The position numbers were made by a program, and so were the translations under genes. The notes beneath the pieces were generated by a model that was not told the origin of the DNA, did not search any database, and was given only the letters and a program-made list of their open reading frames with translations. Below, piece by piece: positions 16,764-27,468 of a DNA stretch of 64,000 nucleotides (the first letter of the stretch is position 1; every line of letters begins with the position of its first letter). Source of the stretch: Planctomycetota bacterium (GTDB lineage: Bacteria; Planctomycetota; Planctomycetia; Pirellulales; Pirellulaceae); the NCBI GenBank assembly GCA_026692865.1, contig JAPLNI010000027.1, positions 1 through 64,000 of the forward strand, given 5' to 3'.

Positions 16764-17267
16764 TTACTCGGCGACGACGATTGTCACTTCAAGGATTTCG
16801 ATCGGCTTGACTGGCACGTCTCCGTGACCACCTTTGTTGCCGGTGTCGACTGTACCAATCTCGTCGACCACGTCGAATCCATCGGTGACTTCGCCGAAGA
16901 CTGCATATCCGACTCCATCGGATGATTGATCGCGATTGAGGAATCCATTGTCTTTGGTGTTGATAAAGAACTGAGACGTAGCGCTATCGGGTACGCTCGT
17001 TCGAGCCATCGCGATCGAGTACTTCTTGTTCTTCAGACCATTGCCGCCTTCGTTTTTAATACCGCCTCGAGTCTTCTTTTGTTTCATGTCAGCCGTCATA
17101 CCGCCGCACTGAATCATGAAGCCATCGATGACACGGTGGAAGATCGTTCCTGCGTAATGGCCATCATTGGCGTATTGCACGAAATTAGCGACCGAGACTG
17201 GTGCTTTTGCTTCGTCGAGGGAAAGAGTAATGTCACCCATGGATGTCTTGAGAATCGCAGTTGTCAC
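16764..17267 (-). CDS. Cytoplasmic cyclophilin-type peptidyl-prolyl isomerase
   Basis: A 167-residue protein with the complete small bacterial cyclophilin domain: GDITLSLDEAKAPVSVANFV, GTIFHRVIDGFMIQCGG (active-site Arg in FHRVI), KNEGGNGLKNKKYSIAMART, SQFFINTKDN (Phe/Gln of the substrate pocket) and AVFGEVTDGFDVVDEI. No signal peptide, so it acts in the cytosol on proline bonds during folding. It ends only three bases from the convergent phosphatase gene. Its paralogue with a signal peptide lies 56 bases upstream on the same strand, so the two are probably a tandem duplication and may share a transcript. Confidence 0.93.
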   Translation of the reverse strand: MTTAILKTSMGDITLSLDEAKAPVSVANFVQYANDGHYAGTIFHRVIDGFMIQCGGMTADMKQKKTRGGIKNEGGNGLKNKKYSIAMARTSVPDSATSQFFINTKDNGFLNRDQSSDGVGYAVFGEVTDGFDVVDEIGTVDTGNKGGHGDVPVKPIEILEVTIVVAE

Positions 17268-17323
17268 GAATATGCTTTCAATAAGTAGGAAATTGTCAGT
17301 TCAGGTTTTAATTGACGTGTGGG

Positions 17324-17998
17324 TTACGGTTGGGCTACAGGTGTACTTGCAACCGGAACAACGACTTGGATTTTTTGAATAACGACTGGCGTCACCGGTT
17401 CGCTGGGGCCATCACCAGGAGCACCGTTAGAAGACGGCTTCACAGGTACCGAGGCGATCTTGTCAACGACTTCAATCCCTTTTACTACCTTTGCGAAAAC
17501 TGCGTAACCGAATCCATCGGGCGAGTTCTTTCGATCCAGGAAGTTGTTGTTGCTAGTGTTGATAAAAAATTGAGCAGTCGCGCTGTTGGGATCACCTGTT
17601 CGAGCCATAGCGACGGTGTACCGTTGGTTGCTGATGGCATTTCCTGCTTCGTTCTTAATGCCGGCACCAGTGCGTTTCTCGCGTCCAGGACTCTTAACAT
17701 CGAACCCACCACCTTGAATCATGAAGTCCTTGATAACTCGATGGAAAATGGTCCCTTCGTAGTGACCTTTTTCGACGTAATCCAGAAAGTTTTTGACTGA
17801 GATTGGAGCTTTTTCTGTCTCGAGAAGCAGAACAATGTTACCTTGATTGGTGATGATTTCAACAAATGTCCGCGGGTCGCTGACTGGTGGTGTAGCGGAA
17901 GCGGGAGCCGAAGTTGCAGTGCTCTCCTGAGCAAACATGTGATCGCATCCGAACAAGCTCGCAGAGATTGCGAGGATCCAAAAAAACTGGCGGCACAT
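17324..17998 (-). CDS. Exported cyclophilin-type peptidyl-prolyl isomerase
   Basis: A 224-residue protein with an N-terminal hydrophobic signal MCRQFFWILAISASLFGCDH; the Cys following LFG could be lipidated, although the box is not canonical. A Ser/Thr/Pro/Ala-rich linker (residues 24-42) follows, then a full cyclophilin domain with VKNFLDYVEKGHYEGTIFHR, FMIQGGGFD, RYTVAMARTGDPNS, QFFINTSNNN and AVFAKVVKGIEVVDKI. It should catalyse proline isomerisation in the periplasm or at a membrane. The C-terminal tail PVVIQKIQVVVPVASTPVAQP is longer than in the cytosolic paralogue next door. Confidence 0.92.
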   Translation of the reverse strand: MCRQFFWILAISASLFGCDHMFAQESTATSAPASATPPVSDPRTFVEIITNQGNIVLLLETEKAPISVKNFLDYVEKGHYEGTIFHRVIKDFMIQGGGFDVKSPGREKRTGAGIKNEAGNAISNQRYTVAMARTGDPNSATAQFFINTSNNNFLDRKNSPDGFGYAVFAKVVKGIEVVDKIASVPVKPSSNGAPGDGPSEPVTPVVIQKIQVVVPVASTPVAQP

Positions 17999-18311
17999 AG
18001 TTCAATATTCCTTAACTGATCCAACATATTTTTCAAATTTCAACAGGCATGACACCCCGATTGCAGTCGTGAGAGTCCTTACGCCGCTTACATTGTAGGC
18101 TGCCCCGCAAAACCGTCAAAGGCGTCGTTCTCGTCCATTTCAGCGGCGTTGTGCCTGGAGCAGAACGAAACGCAAGGCGGCAAACCTTTAGCGAAAGATA
18201 CTGCCTTAGATTATCCTGTGTCTCTGTTGTTGCGAGTTCCTTCCGGCAAGCATGGCATTGAAAGAAGTGCCAAAAAGCCTAGGCAATATGTCTCTGAGAA
18301 CTGAGAAACCC

Positions 18312-19169
18312 ATGCAAATCAATAAAGCTGTTATCACTGCGGCAGGACCCGGGCAAACGTCGCTTCCGCTACAGCGGTTGGTCGACCGCGATGGATGCGA
18401 GAAATCTGCCTTGGAAATGATTGTCGAAGAGGTGGATTCGGCTGGCATCGAATCGGTTGGGATTATCATTCGTCCGGGCGATGAAGAGGCCTATCGGCGG
18501 GCCGCTGGAAAACATGTCGAGCGTCTATGCTTCATCCCACAATCTGAGCCGAAAGGTTATGGCGACGCGATCCTACGTGCTCGAACTTTTACCGGAAGCG
18601 ATAGTTTCTTGCACTTGGTGGGTGACCACTTGTACCTAAGCCGAATCGAAGCACGCTGTGCCGAGCAGCTCATCAAAATAGCAACCGAAGAAGCGTGTCC
18701 AGTCTCTGCGGTGCAAGCGACTCGCGAATCGATGTTGCCTTACTTTGGTACCATCGCGGGGAATCGACTACCTAGGCACGATAGGCTTTATGAAGTCAAA
18801 CGTGTTGTTGAAAAGCCGACTCCGACACAAGCCGAACAAGACCTAACAGTCTCGGGATTTCGCAGCGGTGTCTATCTTTGTTTCTTCGGAATGCACGTCC
18901 TGACCAACAGCGTGATGAATGTCTTGGAAGAGTTTTCAACCCGCTACGATCGCCCGGTAAGCCTATCAGAAGCGATGTCCGAAGTCGCCTCGCGTGAGCG
19001 TTACTTGGCTTACGAAATACAAGGCACCCGATACAACATGGGAGTGAAATACGGGCTGCTGAATACTCAACTAGCCCTTTCGCTTTCAGGCGTCGATCGT
19101 GACCGCGTCCTGACCGAAATGGTAGAACTTCTTGCCCATCAGCCGAACATCTCGACGAGTGCACGATGA
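18312..19169 (+). CDS. GalU-like nucleotidyltransferase
   Basis: About 285 residues from the ATG at 18312, chosen because sugar-nucleotide transferases begin a few residues before the first beta strand (QINKAVITAAG); ATGs at 18252 and 18288 are in frame. The usual signature GxGTRxxP...K is degenerate (AAGPGQTSLPLQRL), but the remainder follows the UTP-glucose-1-phosphate uridylyltransferase/dTDP-glucose synthase plan: LEMIVEEVDSAGI, SEPKGYGDAILRAR, FLHLVGDHLYLS (Asp-His metal site region), RVVEKPTP and GVYLCFFGMHV. The stop overlaps the start of the following kinase/pyrophosphorylase fusion gene (ATGA), so the two proteins are made together and presumably act on one sugar-nucleotide. The sugar is not evident; with the signature degenerate, it may be a regulatory or altered enzyme. 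Confidence 0.8.
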   Translation: MQINKAVITAAGPGQTSLPLQRLVDRDGCEKSALEMIVEEVDSAGIESVGIIIRPGDEEAYRRAAGKHVERLCFIPQSEPKGYGDAILRARTFTGSDSFLHLVGDHLYLSRIEARCAEQLIKIATEEACPVSAVQATRESMLPYFGTIAGNRLPRHDRLYEVKRVVEKPTPTQAEQDLTVSGFRSGVYLCFFGMHVLTNSVMNVLEEFSTRYDRPVSLSEAMSEVASRERYLAYEIQGTRYNMGVKYGLLNTQLALSLSGVDRDRVLTEMVELLAHQPNISTSAR

Positions 19170-22100
19170 CATCTGATTCAAAGACATCCGCTGTTTTATC
19201 TTCGGGCTTGAACAATTCCTTGGAGGCCAATTCTTTGGAGGCATGGGTTGATACCATCCTGTCCGAGGACGAAGCGACTCGTCATCGTTCATTGGAGTCA
19301 CTTTGCACGGGTTTGAGTAGCCAAGAACTCCTCGCTGCAGCCGACCGACTGGATGCCTTTCGTCGGCAGTCTAGCAATCTCTATCATCGTGTTCGCGCAC
19401 TGTTTTATCTGTCGGCAATCTACCGATATTTTCTACCGCGCAAGATCTCTGAATCGCATGCGGGACTACTAGACCAAGCGGCCTATGAGCACATTTTGCA
19501 ACGCCGATTTGGCGAAGCGATCGACAGCTTGCTTGTCACTCAACGCTCCGAAGGGCCGACCCTTGCGATCACGAGTGCGCTTGCTAAAGCCTATTACCAA
19601 ATGGGTTTTCAGACGCTCGCGGATCAAGTTCGACAGAGCGTTCGAACCGTCCGCGGCAATCAATGGATGTTTCGAATTGGCCATCCAGCAGATCATCCGC
19701 TTCGACTTGCGAAACGGCTCATGGAATACGACGCAGCCACACGAACCATGCCGGTGCTTGTCGAGAAGACGAGTGTGCGAATGGATTTTTCGCATTCGGG
19801 TTGGAGCGATATATTTTTTCTCGGAATGGACTATCCGGAAGGAGCTCAAGTCATCAATGCAGCGATCAACTTGGGGGTCTATGGTCGCGATGATGCGCCG
19901 CGACCACCGGTGGAAGCCTATGTCCGCGTGATCGATCGGCCTGTACTTCGTCTGGTGAGCGTGGACTTGGGCGCGGAAGCCGAACTGACGGAGATCGATG
20001 ATGTATTTGATTTTGCCAAGGACTATCTCGGGCTTTTGAAGGCGGCTTTGATTGCTTCGGGTGTAGTGCCACCTGCGATGGAAGGCTGTCACCGAAAAGT
20101 CAGTGAGCTACTTGAAACGCTTATGGGGCAAAGTGGGCTAGGATTGGAAATAGTCAGTCAAGTCAATAACATTCCCAAAGGTTCTCGGTTAGCGGTTTCA
20201 ACAAACTTGCTCGGTTCGCTTATCTCGGCATTGATGCGAGCGACCGGTCAGGTCAGCTTATTAGAAGGTGGATTGCAAGACTCGGATCGCCGGTTGATTA
20301 CGGCCCGGGCAATCCTCGGCGAGTGGCTTGGAGGATCGGGCGGTGGTTGGCAAGACTCCGGCGGTATCTGGCCTGGTATTAAACTTATCGAGGGCTGCTT
20401 GGCGGAGCCTGGTGACCCTGAATATGGAATCAGCCGCGGTCGTCTTATGCCGCAGCACACACACTTTAATGTCGATCGGATTTCTGCTGAAGCACGTAAG
20501 AAACTGGAAAGCAGTTTAATCTTGATCTACGGCGGTATGGCTCAGAACGTTGGGCCGATCCTTGAGATGGTTACCGAAAAGTATCTCATACGCGGTGAGA
20601 AAGAATGGATTGCTCGTCAACAAGCGATAACGATTCTCACTGAAATTTCGTCAGCTCTCGAAGCAGGTGACGTTCGTCGTGTTGGAGAACTAACCACACG
20701 GAACTTCACTGGCCCGCTGCAAACAATTATTCCTTGGTGTACGAACCGTTACACCGATTCATTGATTGAAAAATGCCGTGCGCATTACGGAGATAAGTTT
20801 TGGGGATTCTGGATGCTTGGTGGGATGTCGGGTGGCGGGATGGGATTCTTGTTCGATCCGGCAATTCAATCGGAAGCTCGTCAATGGTTGCTTGCAACGC
20901 TTGTTTCAACCAAGCGTGAGCTACAAACAAGCCTCCCATTTGCCATGGATCCAGTCGTTTATGACTTTGAAATCAACGAGCGAGGATCGTGGGCGACCTT
21001 GCTCAAGGGAGAGGATGCGAGTATGCCCGAAAGCTACTACGCAATCGTTGCACCGAAGTGGCTCAAACGCGAGATGCGAGATTTGAGTGAGCAATCCCAA
21101 GCCGAATTGATGCGACTGAGCGGAAAGATCCGAGGCGGTGAATCGGAGTCGACTTGGCTATTGGACCGGTTACTGCCTCAGCCAAGCCGACAAAGCGAAG
21201 GTGCATTTCGTCTCAAGGAGATGTTGAAAGAAAATGGCTTTGATCGTCAAGCGCATGAGCAGATTCGAAATGAACTTGTTTCCGGCCGTCTAGGATTGTC
21301 GCAAAATCGCCTTCCGTCGCAGTCGACAATCGAGGATATCACAGCTGATGATTTCATCGACATGCGAACCAGCGATGGCGACAAAGAAACTATTCCCGTT
21401 GGTGAACAAGCGATCGCCGACGGCGCTGCGGCAGTGGTGACTCTCGCAGCCGGTGTTGGCAGCCGTTGGACCGGGGGAGCGGGGGTTGTGAAAGGGCTGC
21501 ATCCATTCTGTAAATTCGATGGACGGCACCGCAGCTTTATCGAGCTTCATCTTGCCAAATCGCGAGCGATTGCACAACGTTACGATTGCACCGTTCCGCA
21601 TGTCTTTACAACCGGTTACATGACGCATCAACCGATCGCCGATCAGCTTGCTGCTGTTCAGAACTATGGTTATGACGGTCCGGTTTATTTGTCTCGAGGA
21701 GCATCTGTTGGACTTCGTATGGTTCCAACGGTCCGTGATTTGAAGTTTTTCTGGGAAGAGACTTCTCATCAAGTGCTCGATGAACAGCAGCAGAAAGTGC
21801 GCGATGGTTTGCATACGGCCTTGATGTCATGGGCTAGGTCTGCCGGTGAAGCGAGCGACTACACCGACAACCTTCCCATGCAGTGTATGCATCCTGTAGG
21901 CCACTGGTACGAGATTCCAAATCTTTTGCGCAACGGTTTGTTATTGAAGATGATTCAAGAACGCCCTCAGTTGAAGTACCTGATGCTTCATAACATTGAT
22001 ACTTTGGGTGCAACGCTGGACCCGCGGATGCTAGGGCGGCATATCGTTTCTAAGAGCGCATTGAGTTACGAAGTTATCGCTCGCCGTGTAGATGATCGTG

Positions 22101-22552
22101 GCGGTGGACTTGCGAGAGTCGATGGGAAGCTGCGCTTGGTCGAAGGGCTTGCGTTGCCGAGAGAATCGGACGAATTCAAGCTGACCTTTTATAACTCGTT
22201 AACGACATGGATCGATATCGATCAGTTGTTGGGCTATTTTGAGCTAGACCGAAAGACACTCTCCGATGCCAAAGCGGTCGATGCGGGAATTCGGAAGCTA
22301 GCCCTTCGGCTACCAACTTACATCACCATCAAAGACGTAAAGAAACGTTGGGGACATGGCCAGGAGGATGTCTTTCCAATCTCGCAATTTGAAAAGCTGT
22401 GGGGCGATATGACTGCGCTACCGGAAGTTCGTTGTGAGTTCTTCGCGGTACCAACCATGCGGGGTCAGCAAATGAAAGATCCAGCCCAGTTGGACGGTTG
22501 GGTCCGCGACGGGTCTGCCGAATACATCAAATCCTTGTGCAAGTGGAGCTGA
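19166..22552 (+). CDS. GHMP-kinase / UDPGP-type pyrophosphorylase fusion protein
   Basis: A 1,128-residue protein with at least three parts. Residues 1-200 are helical and unrecognised. Residues about 200-570 match the fucokinase/heptokinase branch of GHMP kinases: RMDFSHSGWSDIFFLGMDYP, NNIPKGSRLAVSTNLLGSL (the ATP loop, missing the usual Gly-Leu-Gly), LGGSGGGWQDSGGIWPGIK and MLGGMSGGGMGFLF. Residues about 750-1120 are a UDPGP-family uridylyltransferase: LAAGVGSRWTGGAGVVKGLHP, MTHQPIADQL and LMLHNIDTLGATLDPRML. A kinase plus pyrophosphorylase in one chain recalls bifunctional FKP of Bacteroides, but the order is reversed. It likely makes a nucleotide sugar by salvage: phosphorylation at C1, then nucleotide transfer. 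The upstream nucleotidyltransferase overlaps by four bases. The sugar is unknown. Confidence 0.8.
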   Translation: MTSDSKTSAVLSSGLNNSLEANSLEAWVDTILSEDEATRHRSLESLCTGLSSQELLAAADRLDAFRRQSSNLYHRVRALFYLSAIYRYFLPRKISESHAGLLDQAAYEHILQRRFGEAIDSLLVTQRSEGPTLAITSALAKAYYQMGFQTLADQVRQSVRTVRGNQWMFRIGHPADHPLRLAKRLMEYDAATRTMPVLVEKTSVRMDFSHSGWSDIFFLGMDYPEGAQVINAAINLGVYGRDDAPRPPVEAYVRVIDRPVLRLVSVDLGAEAELTEIDDVFDFAKDYLGLLKAALIASGVVPPAMEGCHRKVSELLETLMGQSGLGLEIVSQVNNIPKGSRLAVSTNLLGSLISALMRATGQVSLLEGGLQDSDRRLITARAILGEWLGGSGGGWQDSGGIWPGIKLIEGCLAEPGDPEYGISRGRLMPQHTHFNVDRISAEARKKLESSLILIYGGMAQNVGPILEMVTEKYLIRGEKEWIARQQAITILTEISSALEAGDVRRVGELTTRNFTGPLQTIIPWCTNRYTDSLIEKCRAHYGDKFWGFWMLGGMSGGGMGFLFDPAIQSEARQWLLATLVSTKRELQTSLPFAMDPVVYDFEINERGSWATLLKGEDASMPESYYAIVAPKWLKREMRDLSEQSQAELMRLSGKIRGGESESTWLLDRLLPQPSRQSEGAFRLKEMLKENGFDRQAHEQIRNELVSGRLGLSQNRLPSQSTIEDITADDFIDMRTSDGDKETIPVGEQAIADGAAAVVTLAAGVGSRWTGGAGVVKGLHPFCKFDGRHRSFIELHLAKSRAIAQRYDCTVPHVFTTGYMTHQPIADQLAAVQNYGYDGPVYLSRGASVGLRMVPTVRDLKFFWEETSHQVLDEQQQKVRDGLHTALMSWARSAGEASDYTDNLPMQCMHPVGHWYEIPNLLRNGLLLKMIQERPQLKYLMLHNIDTLGATLDPRMLGRHIVSKSALSYEVIARRVDDRGGGLARVDGKLRLVEGLALPRESDEFKLTFYNSLTTWIDIDQLLGYFELDRKTLSDAKAVDAGIRKLALRLPTYITIKDVKKRWGHGQEDVFPISQFEKLWGDMTALPEVRCEFFAVPTMRGQQMKDPAQLDGWVRDGSAEYIKSLCKWS

Positions 22553-22594
22553 GACGACCTGTTGTCCCAAGCGTAGAATAAAGAATTTCGCGCA

Positions 22595-22889
22595 TCAATT
22601 TGTTTTTCGCGATTCGAGCAAAGTATCGATCCGCCGGGGATCTTGACGTGCATCCAAGATTGCGTAAATCTCGATCCATCCATCGGTCATTTTGCAGAAG
22701 ATGGAAAACGGAAATCGTTTTGCAAGCAATCGATAAAATCCACGATATTGTTCATGGATACGGCCATAGAACCTAAGTGATTCGATATCACTTCTCAGGC
22801 AATCGGTGAAGTATCTGCCAATTTGCTTCATAGAAATTTGAACCAATCTCAAGATCACGCTCTGCCTCTTGGAGCAGACGGATCTTCAT
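22595..22889 (-). pseudogene. ParE/RelE-type toxin, frameshifted by internal deletion
   Basis: From the ATG at 22889, which overlaps the antitoxin stop (ATGA), the frame gives MKIRLLQEAERDLEIGSNFYEA, the start of a RelE/ParE-like toxin, and stops after 33 codons. From about 22820 a different frame continues with GRYFTDCLRSDIESLRFYG, YRGFYRLLAKRFPFSIF and IYAILDARQDPRR, the rest of the same fold. About four to six residues expected between FYE and GRYF are also missing, so a deletion that is not a multiple of three explains the break. Overall the two pieces together form an almost complete toxin. The intact antitoxin lies directly upstream. Confidence 0.75.
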
Positions 22890-23110
22890 TTAAACCGCTC
22901 CCGAAGTCGTTCTTTTGCGGCATCCCACTCAACAAATGAAGCCCGTCCTTCGCGGACTGCTGCTTCGCGTTCAGCAAGTATTTCTCCATGCCAATTGGGA
23001 GACGCAATGTCTGACGGATTTCGGGAAAGGTGCTCCCAAAGACGTTGCATTAATAGCAGTTTATCAGTAACTGATAAGGCGTCGATCGGTAACGAAGAGA
23101 CTGTTGTCAT
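22886..23110 (-). CDS. Antitoxin, addiction-module component family
   Basis: About 74 residues from the ATG at 23110; a frame reaching 23173 adds an unlikely extension. The sequence PIDALSVTDKLLLMQRLWEHL, then SPNWHGEILAEREAAVREGRASFVEWDAAKERL, is the standard 'putative addiction module component' plan, in which helices neutralise a ParE/RelE-like toxin. Its TGA overlaps the toxin start in the ATGA arrangement typical of such pairs. Since the toxin is broken, the antitoxin may be decaying or may serve to neutralise related toxins elsewhere. Its own frame is intact. Confidence 0.8.
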   Translation of the reverse strand: MTTVSSLPIDALSVTDKLLLMQRLWEHLSRNPSDIASPNWHGEILAEREAAVREGRASFVEWDAAKERLRERFK

Positions 23111-23237
23111 GAGATTGATCGATCCCACGATGGCTTTTTGATTGCTTGAATTCTCTTTTGCCACAATCGGCAACTACCATGCGATTATATAAGGTGGATG
23201 CGCGAGGAATTTGTAATTAGTTTTCTATTTCAAATTT

Positions 23238-24937
<1,700 letters not shown>

Positions 24938-26236
24938 ATGCGAGTTTTAATAGTTGGAAACGGTGGTCGTGAACATGCATTGGCTTGGAAGCTTTCGAAA
25001 AGTCCTCGTCTGAAGAAGTTGTGGGTGGCTCCGGGAAACGCAGGAACTGGCTTGGAAGCCGCTAATATTCCAATCGCGGCCGACAACATTGCAGGTTTGG
25101 TCGCGTTTGCGAAGAAGGAAAAAGTAGACTTGGTTGTGGTTGGTCCTGAGGCTCCGCTGACTCTTGGATTAGTCGACGCGTTGGCTGAGGAAAAGATCCG
25201 CGCGTTTGGTCCTTCGAAGGCCGCAGCACAGCTTGAAGGAAGCAAGGTATTTTGTAAGCAGCTACTGCGGCAAGCAGACGTGCCGACAGCTGACTATCAA
25301 ACGTTCCGCGACGCCGATAGCGCGATGCGATATATCAAGGCGCGATATCCGCTTGAGAATGATAAAGCTCCAATCGTCGTCAAGGCGGACGGTCTTGCTA
25401 GCGGTAAAGGTGTCATTGTGTGCAGTCGTCGTGAGGATGCACTCGACGCGATCGATCGCATTGGCCGTAAAAACGAGTTTGGTAAAGCCGGCTCGCAAAT
25501 GATCATCGAAGAACGACTGGAAGGCCCCGAAGTTAGCGTGCTAGCCATTACCGATGGTAAGACGATATTTACCCTACCACCAGCGCAAGACCACAAACCT
25601 GCCTTCGACGGTGACAAAGGCCCCAACACGGGCGGCATGGGTGCTTACTGTCCAACACCGATCATCGATCAAGAGATGATTGAAATGATTGAAGATAGAA
25701 TTTTGGTACCAACCATTCACACGATGAAACGCAACCGTAAGCCGTTTCGTGGAGTGCTCTATGCTGGTTTGATGATGACCACTGCAGGACCGAAAGTGCT
25801 TGAGTACAACGTGCGATTCGGAGACCCTGAGTGTCAACCGCTGCTTATGCGATTGCAGAGTGACTTGCTGGATATCTTGGAAGCGACCGTCGATGGTCGC
25901 CTCTCAGAAATTGACGCGCCCGTTTGGGACCCACGACCAGCGATCTGCGTTGTCGTGGCTAGTTCGGGTTATCCCGGCGAGTATGAAACAGGCAAAGAAA
26001 TCACAGGAATTGACGCTGCGGATTCGATGCCCAACGTCAAAGTGTTTCATGCAGGAACCCGCTTGGAGAACGGAGCGGTGCTTACCGATGGTGGTCGCGT
26101 GCTAGGTGTTACCGCAATTGGTGACAGTATTTCTGAGGCAAAGCTTCACGCTTACACGGCTGTGCAAAAAGTTCGATGGCCAGGTGCATGGTGTCGCAAA
26201 GACATCAGTGATAAGGCGCTCGTCGCAGGCGGATAA
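24938..26236 (+). CDS. purD: Phosphoribosylamine-glycine ligase
   Basis: A 432-residue ATP-grasp ligase. The N-terminal VLIVGNGGREHALAWKL and WVAPGNAGTG, the ATP-grasp core APIVVKADGLASGKGVIVC, the EERLEGPEVSVLAI strand, the GPNTGGMGAYCPTPII loop and LEYNVRFGDPECQPLLM are all present in family order. It makes glycinamide ribonucleotide in step two of purine synthesis. It is a monocistronic-looking gene preceded by repeat family 2, and is convergent with the protein kinase gene 44 bases downstream. Normal length, nothing unusual. Confidence 0.95.
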   Translation: MRVLIVGNGGREHALAWKLSKSPRLKKLWVAPGNAGTGLEAANIPIAADNIAGLVAFAKKEKVDLVVVGPEAPLTLGLVDALAEEKIRAFGPSKAAAQLEGSKVFCKQLLRQADVPTADYQTFRDADSAMRYIKARYPLENDKAPIVVKADGLASGKGVIVCSRREDALDAIDRIGRKNEFGKAGSQMIIEERLEGPEVSVLAITDGKTIFTLPPAQDHKPAFDGDKGPNTGGMGAYCPTPIIDQEMIEMIEDRILVPTIHTMKRNRKPFRGVLYAGLMMTTAGPKVLEYNVRFGDPECQPLLMRLQSDLLDILEATVDGRLSEIDAPVWDPRPAICVVVASSGYPGEYETGKEITGIDAADSMPNVKVFHAGTRLENGAVLTDGGRVLGVTAIGDSISEAKLHAYTAVQKVRWPGAWCRKDISDKALVAGG

Positions 26237-26280
26237 GTCGTAGGTTAAGCCAAGGCTAAATCAATGGCATTACCAACATG

Positions 26281-27144
26281 TTATCTTGAAACACGCTGTG
26301 CAGCGAATCTCATTGAGCGAGGTTTCACGCGACGAAACACGTGAAGCATTTCGTTAGCGTCGCGATAGCGTTTGTTGGGTCGCATCTCGAGAGATCGTCG
26401 AATGACTTCAATCAAATCCGGATGGGCTTTGCGGCGAAGCGTTGCGTAACCAGCAGGCGGCCAATCGAAAGGCCATTCGGGAAGTTGTCCGGTCAATACC
26501 TTGTACATCAGTAGCCCGAGTGAAAAGACGTCCGACCGAGCACTAGGTCGCCCCATTGCTTGTTCGGGGGCCATAAAACCTACCGTCCCCGAACCTGATG
26601 CAACCATGGTTCGAACGATGGTGCGATGAGCGACTTTGGCGATTCCGAAATCCATCAATTGCAGTCGCCCGTTTGCTAGCAGGATCATATTGTCTGGTTT
26701 GATATCACAGTGAATGATCTTGTTTCGATGCGCGTAAGCAACCGCATCAATCATCTGGTCGATGAAATCAATAGCATGAATGAAAGAGATACGTTTACGA
26801 AGTCGATCGGTGAGGGTTTGCTCGCCGAGCTTCGATGTGATAACAAATCGTCCGTCGATGAACGAAGCATCCTTCAACGGAAGGATGTTCGGGTGATCAA
26901 GCTTTGCGACGAGTCTAGCTTCACGATGAAACGTGTTGAGCATGTGCGGCGTCACGTTTGCTTGGTGAGGCATCTTCAACGCAACGTGAACTCCCTCGAT
27001 CGTATCAAATGCTTGATAGACATGAGCGAACCCGCCTTGTGCAAGGCGCTTCTCAATACGATATTTCCCGAGCTTTTGACGGCTTCGAAGGGTCGTCGCT
27101 TCGGGGCGGGACTTTACCATCACATCAATACTTTGTGCAATCAT
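26281..27144 (-). CDS. Serine/threonine protein kinase, short cytoplasmic form
   Basis: A 287-residue Hanks-type kinase: LAQGGFAHVYQAF (glycine loop), VALKMPHQ (catalytic Lys), HCDIKPDNMILL (catalytic loop, with Cys where most have Arg), DFGIAKV, GTVGFMAPEQAMG (activation segment) and SDVFSLGLLMYKVLTG. Replacement of the HRD arginine by Cys is a 'non-RD' arrangement, which in other systems goes with less dependence on activation-loop phosphorylation. There is no membrane helix or sensory domain, only an N-terminal stretch of about 25 residues. The target is unknown. It is divergent from the lipoprotein gene at 27469. Confidence 0.9.
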   Translation of the reverse strand: MIAQSIDVMVKSRPEATTLRSRQKLGKYRIEKRLAQGGFAHVYQAFDTIEGVHVALKMPHQANVTPHMLNTFHREARLVAKLDHPNILPLKDASFIDGRFVITSKLGEQTLTDRLRKRISFIHAIDFIDQMIDAVAYAHRNKIIHCDIKPDNMILLANGRLQLMDFGIAKVAHRTIVRTMVASGSGTVGFMAPEQAMGRPSARSDVFSLGLLMYKVLTGQLPEWPFDWPPAGYATLRRKAHPDLIEVIRRSLEMRPNKRYRDANEMLHVFRRVKPRSMRFAAQRVSR

Positions 27145-27468
27145 GCCAGAGAAATCTTTGAAAAGTATTCTATTCTCAACACGCCTCGAAATAGTGGTTT
27201 AACCACTGATTTTTGCACGAAAGTCAAAATGTGTTTGCAACGCTTCGAACAGTACGTTGGTTGGTATATCGGATTTTATGGTTCCGCGGCTACGGTAGCT
27301 TCGGTAGGATTGCCCGAATTTTCTCGGGCTAGGTAATAAAACCGGCAATGTGTGTCGGTCTAAATTACCTAATCTGACTTGGTCGTGCGGTCGAATTCCC
27401 CTATCCTCGACGACATGAGTCCCGCTTTTTCAAATCCAATTTTTTTAATCATCCGCAGACCGCCCGGA

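Noticed and set aside
16926-17800. Long plus-strand frames opposite the cyclophilin genes
   Set aside because: They are antisense reflections of conserved cyclophilin sequences with no motifs of their own.
26710-27336. 208-codon frame opposite the protein kinase
   Set aside because: The opposite strand holds all kinase motifs; this frame has none.
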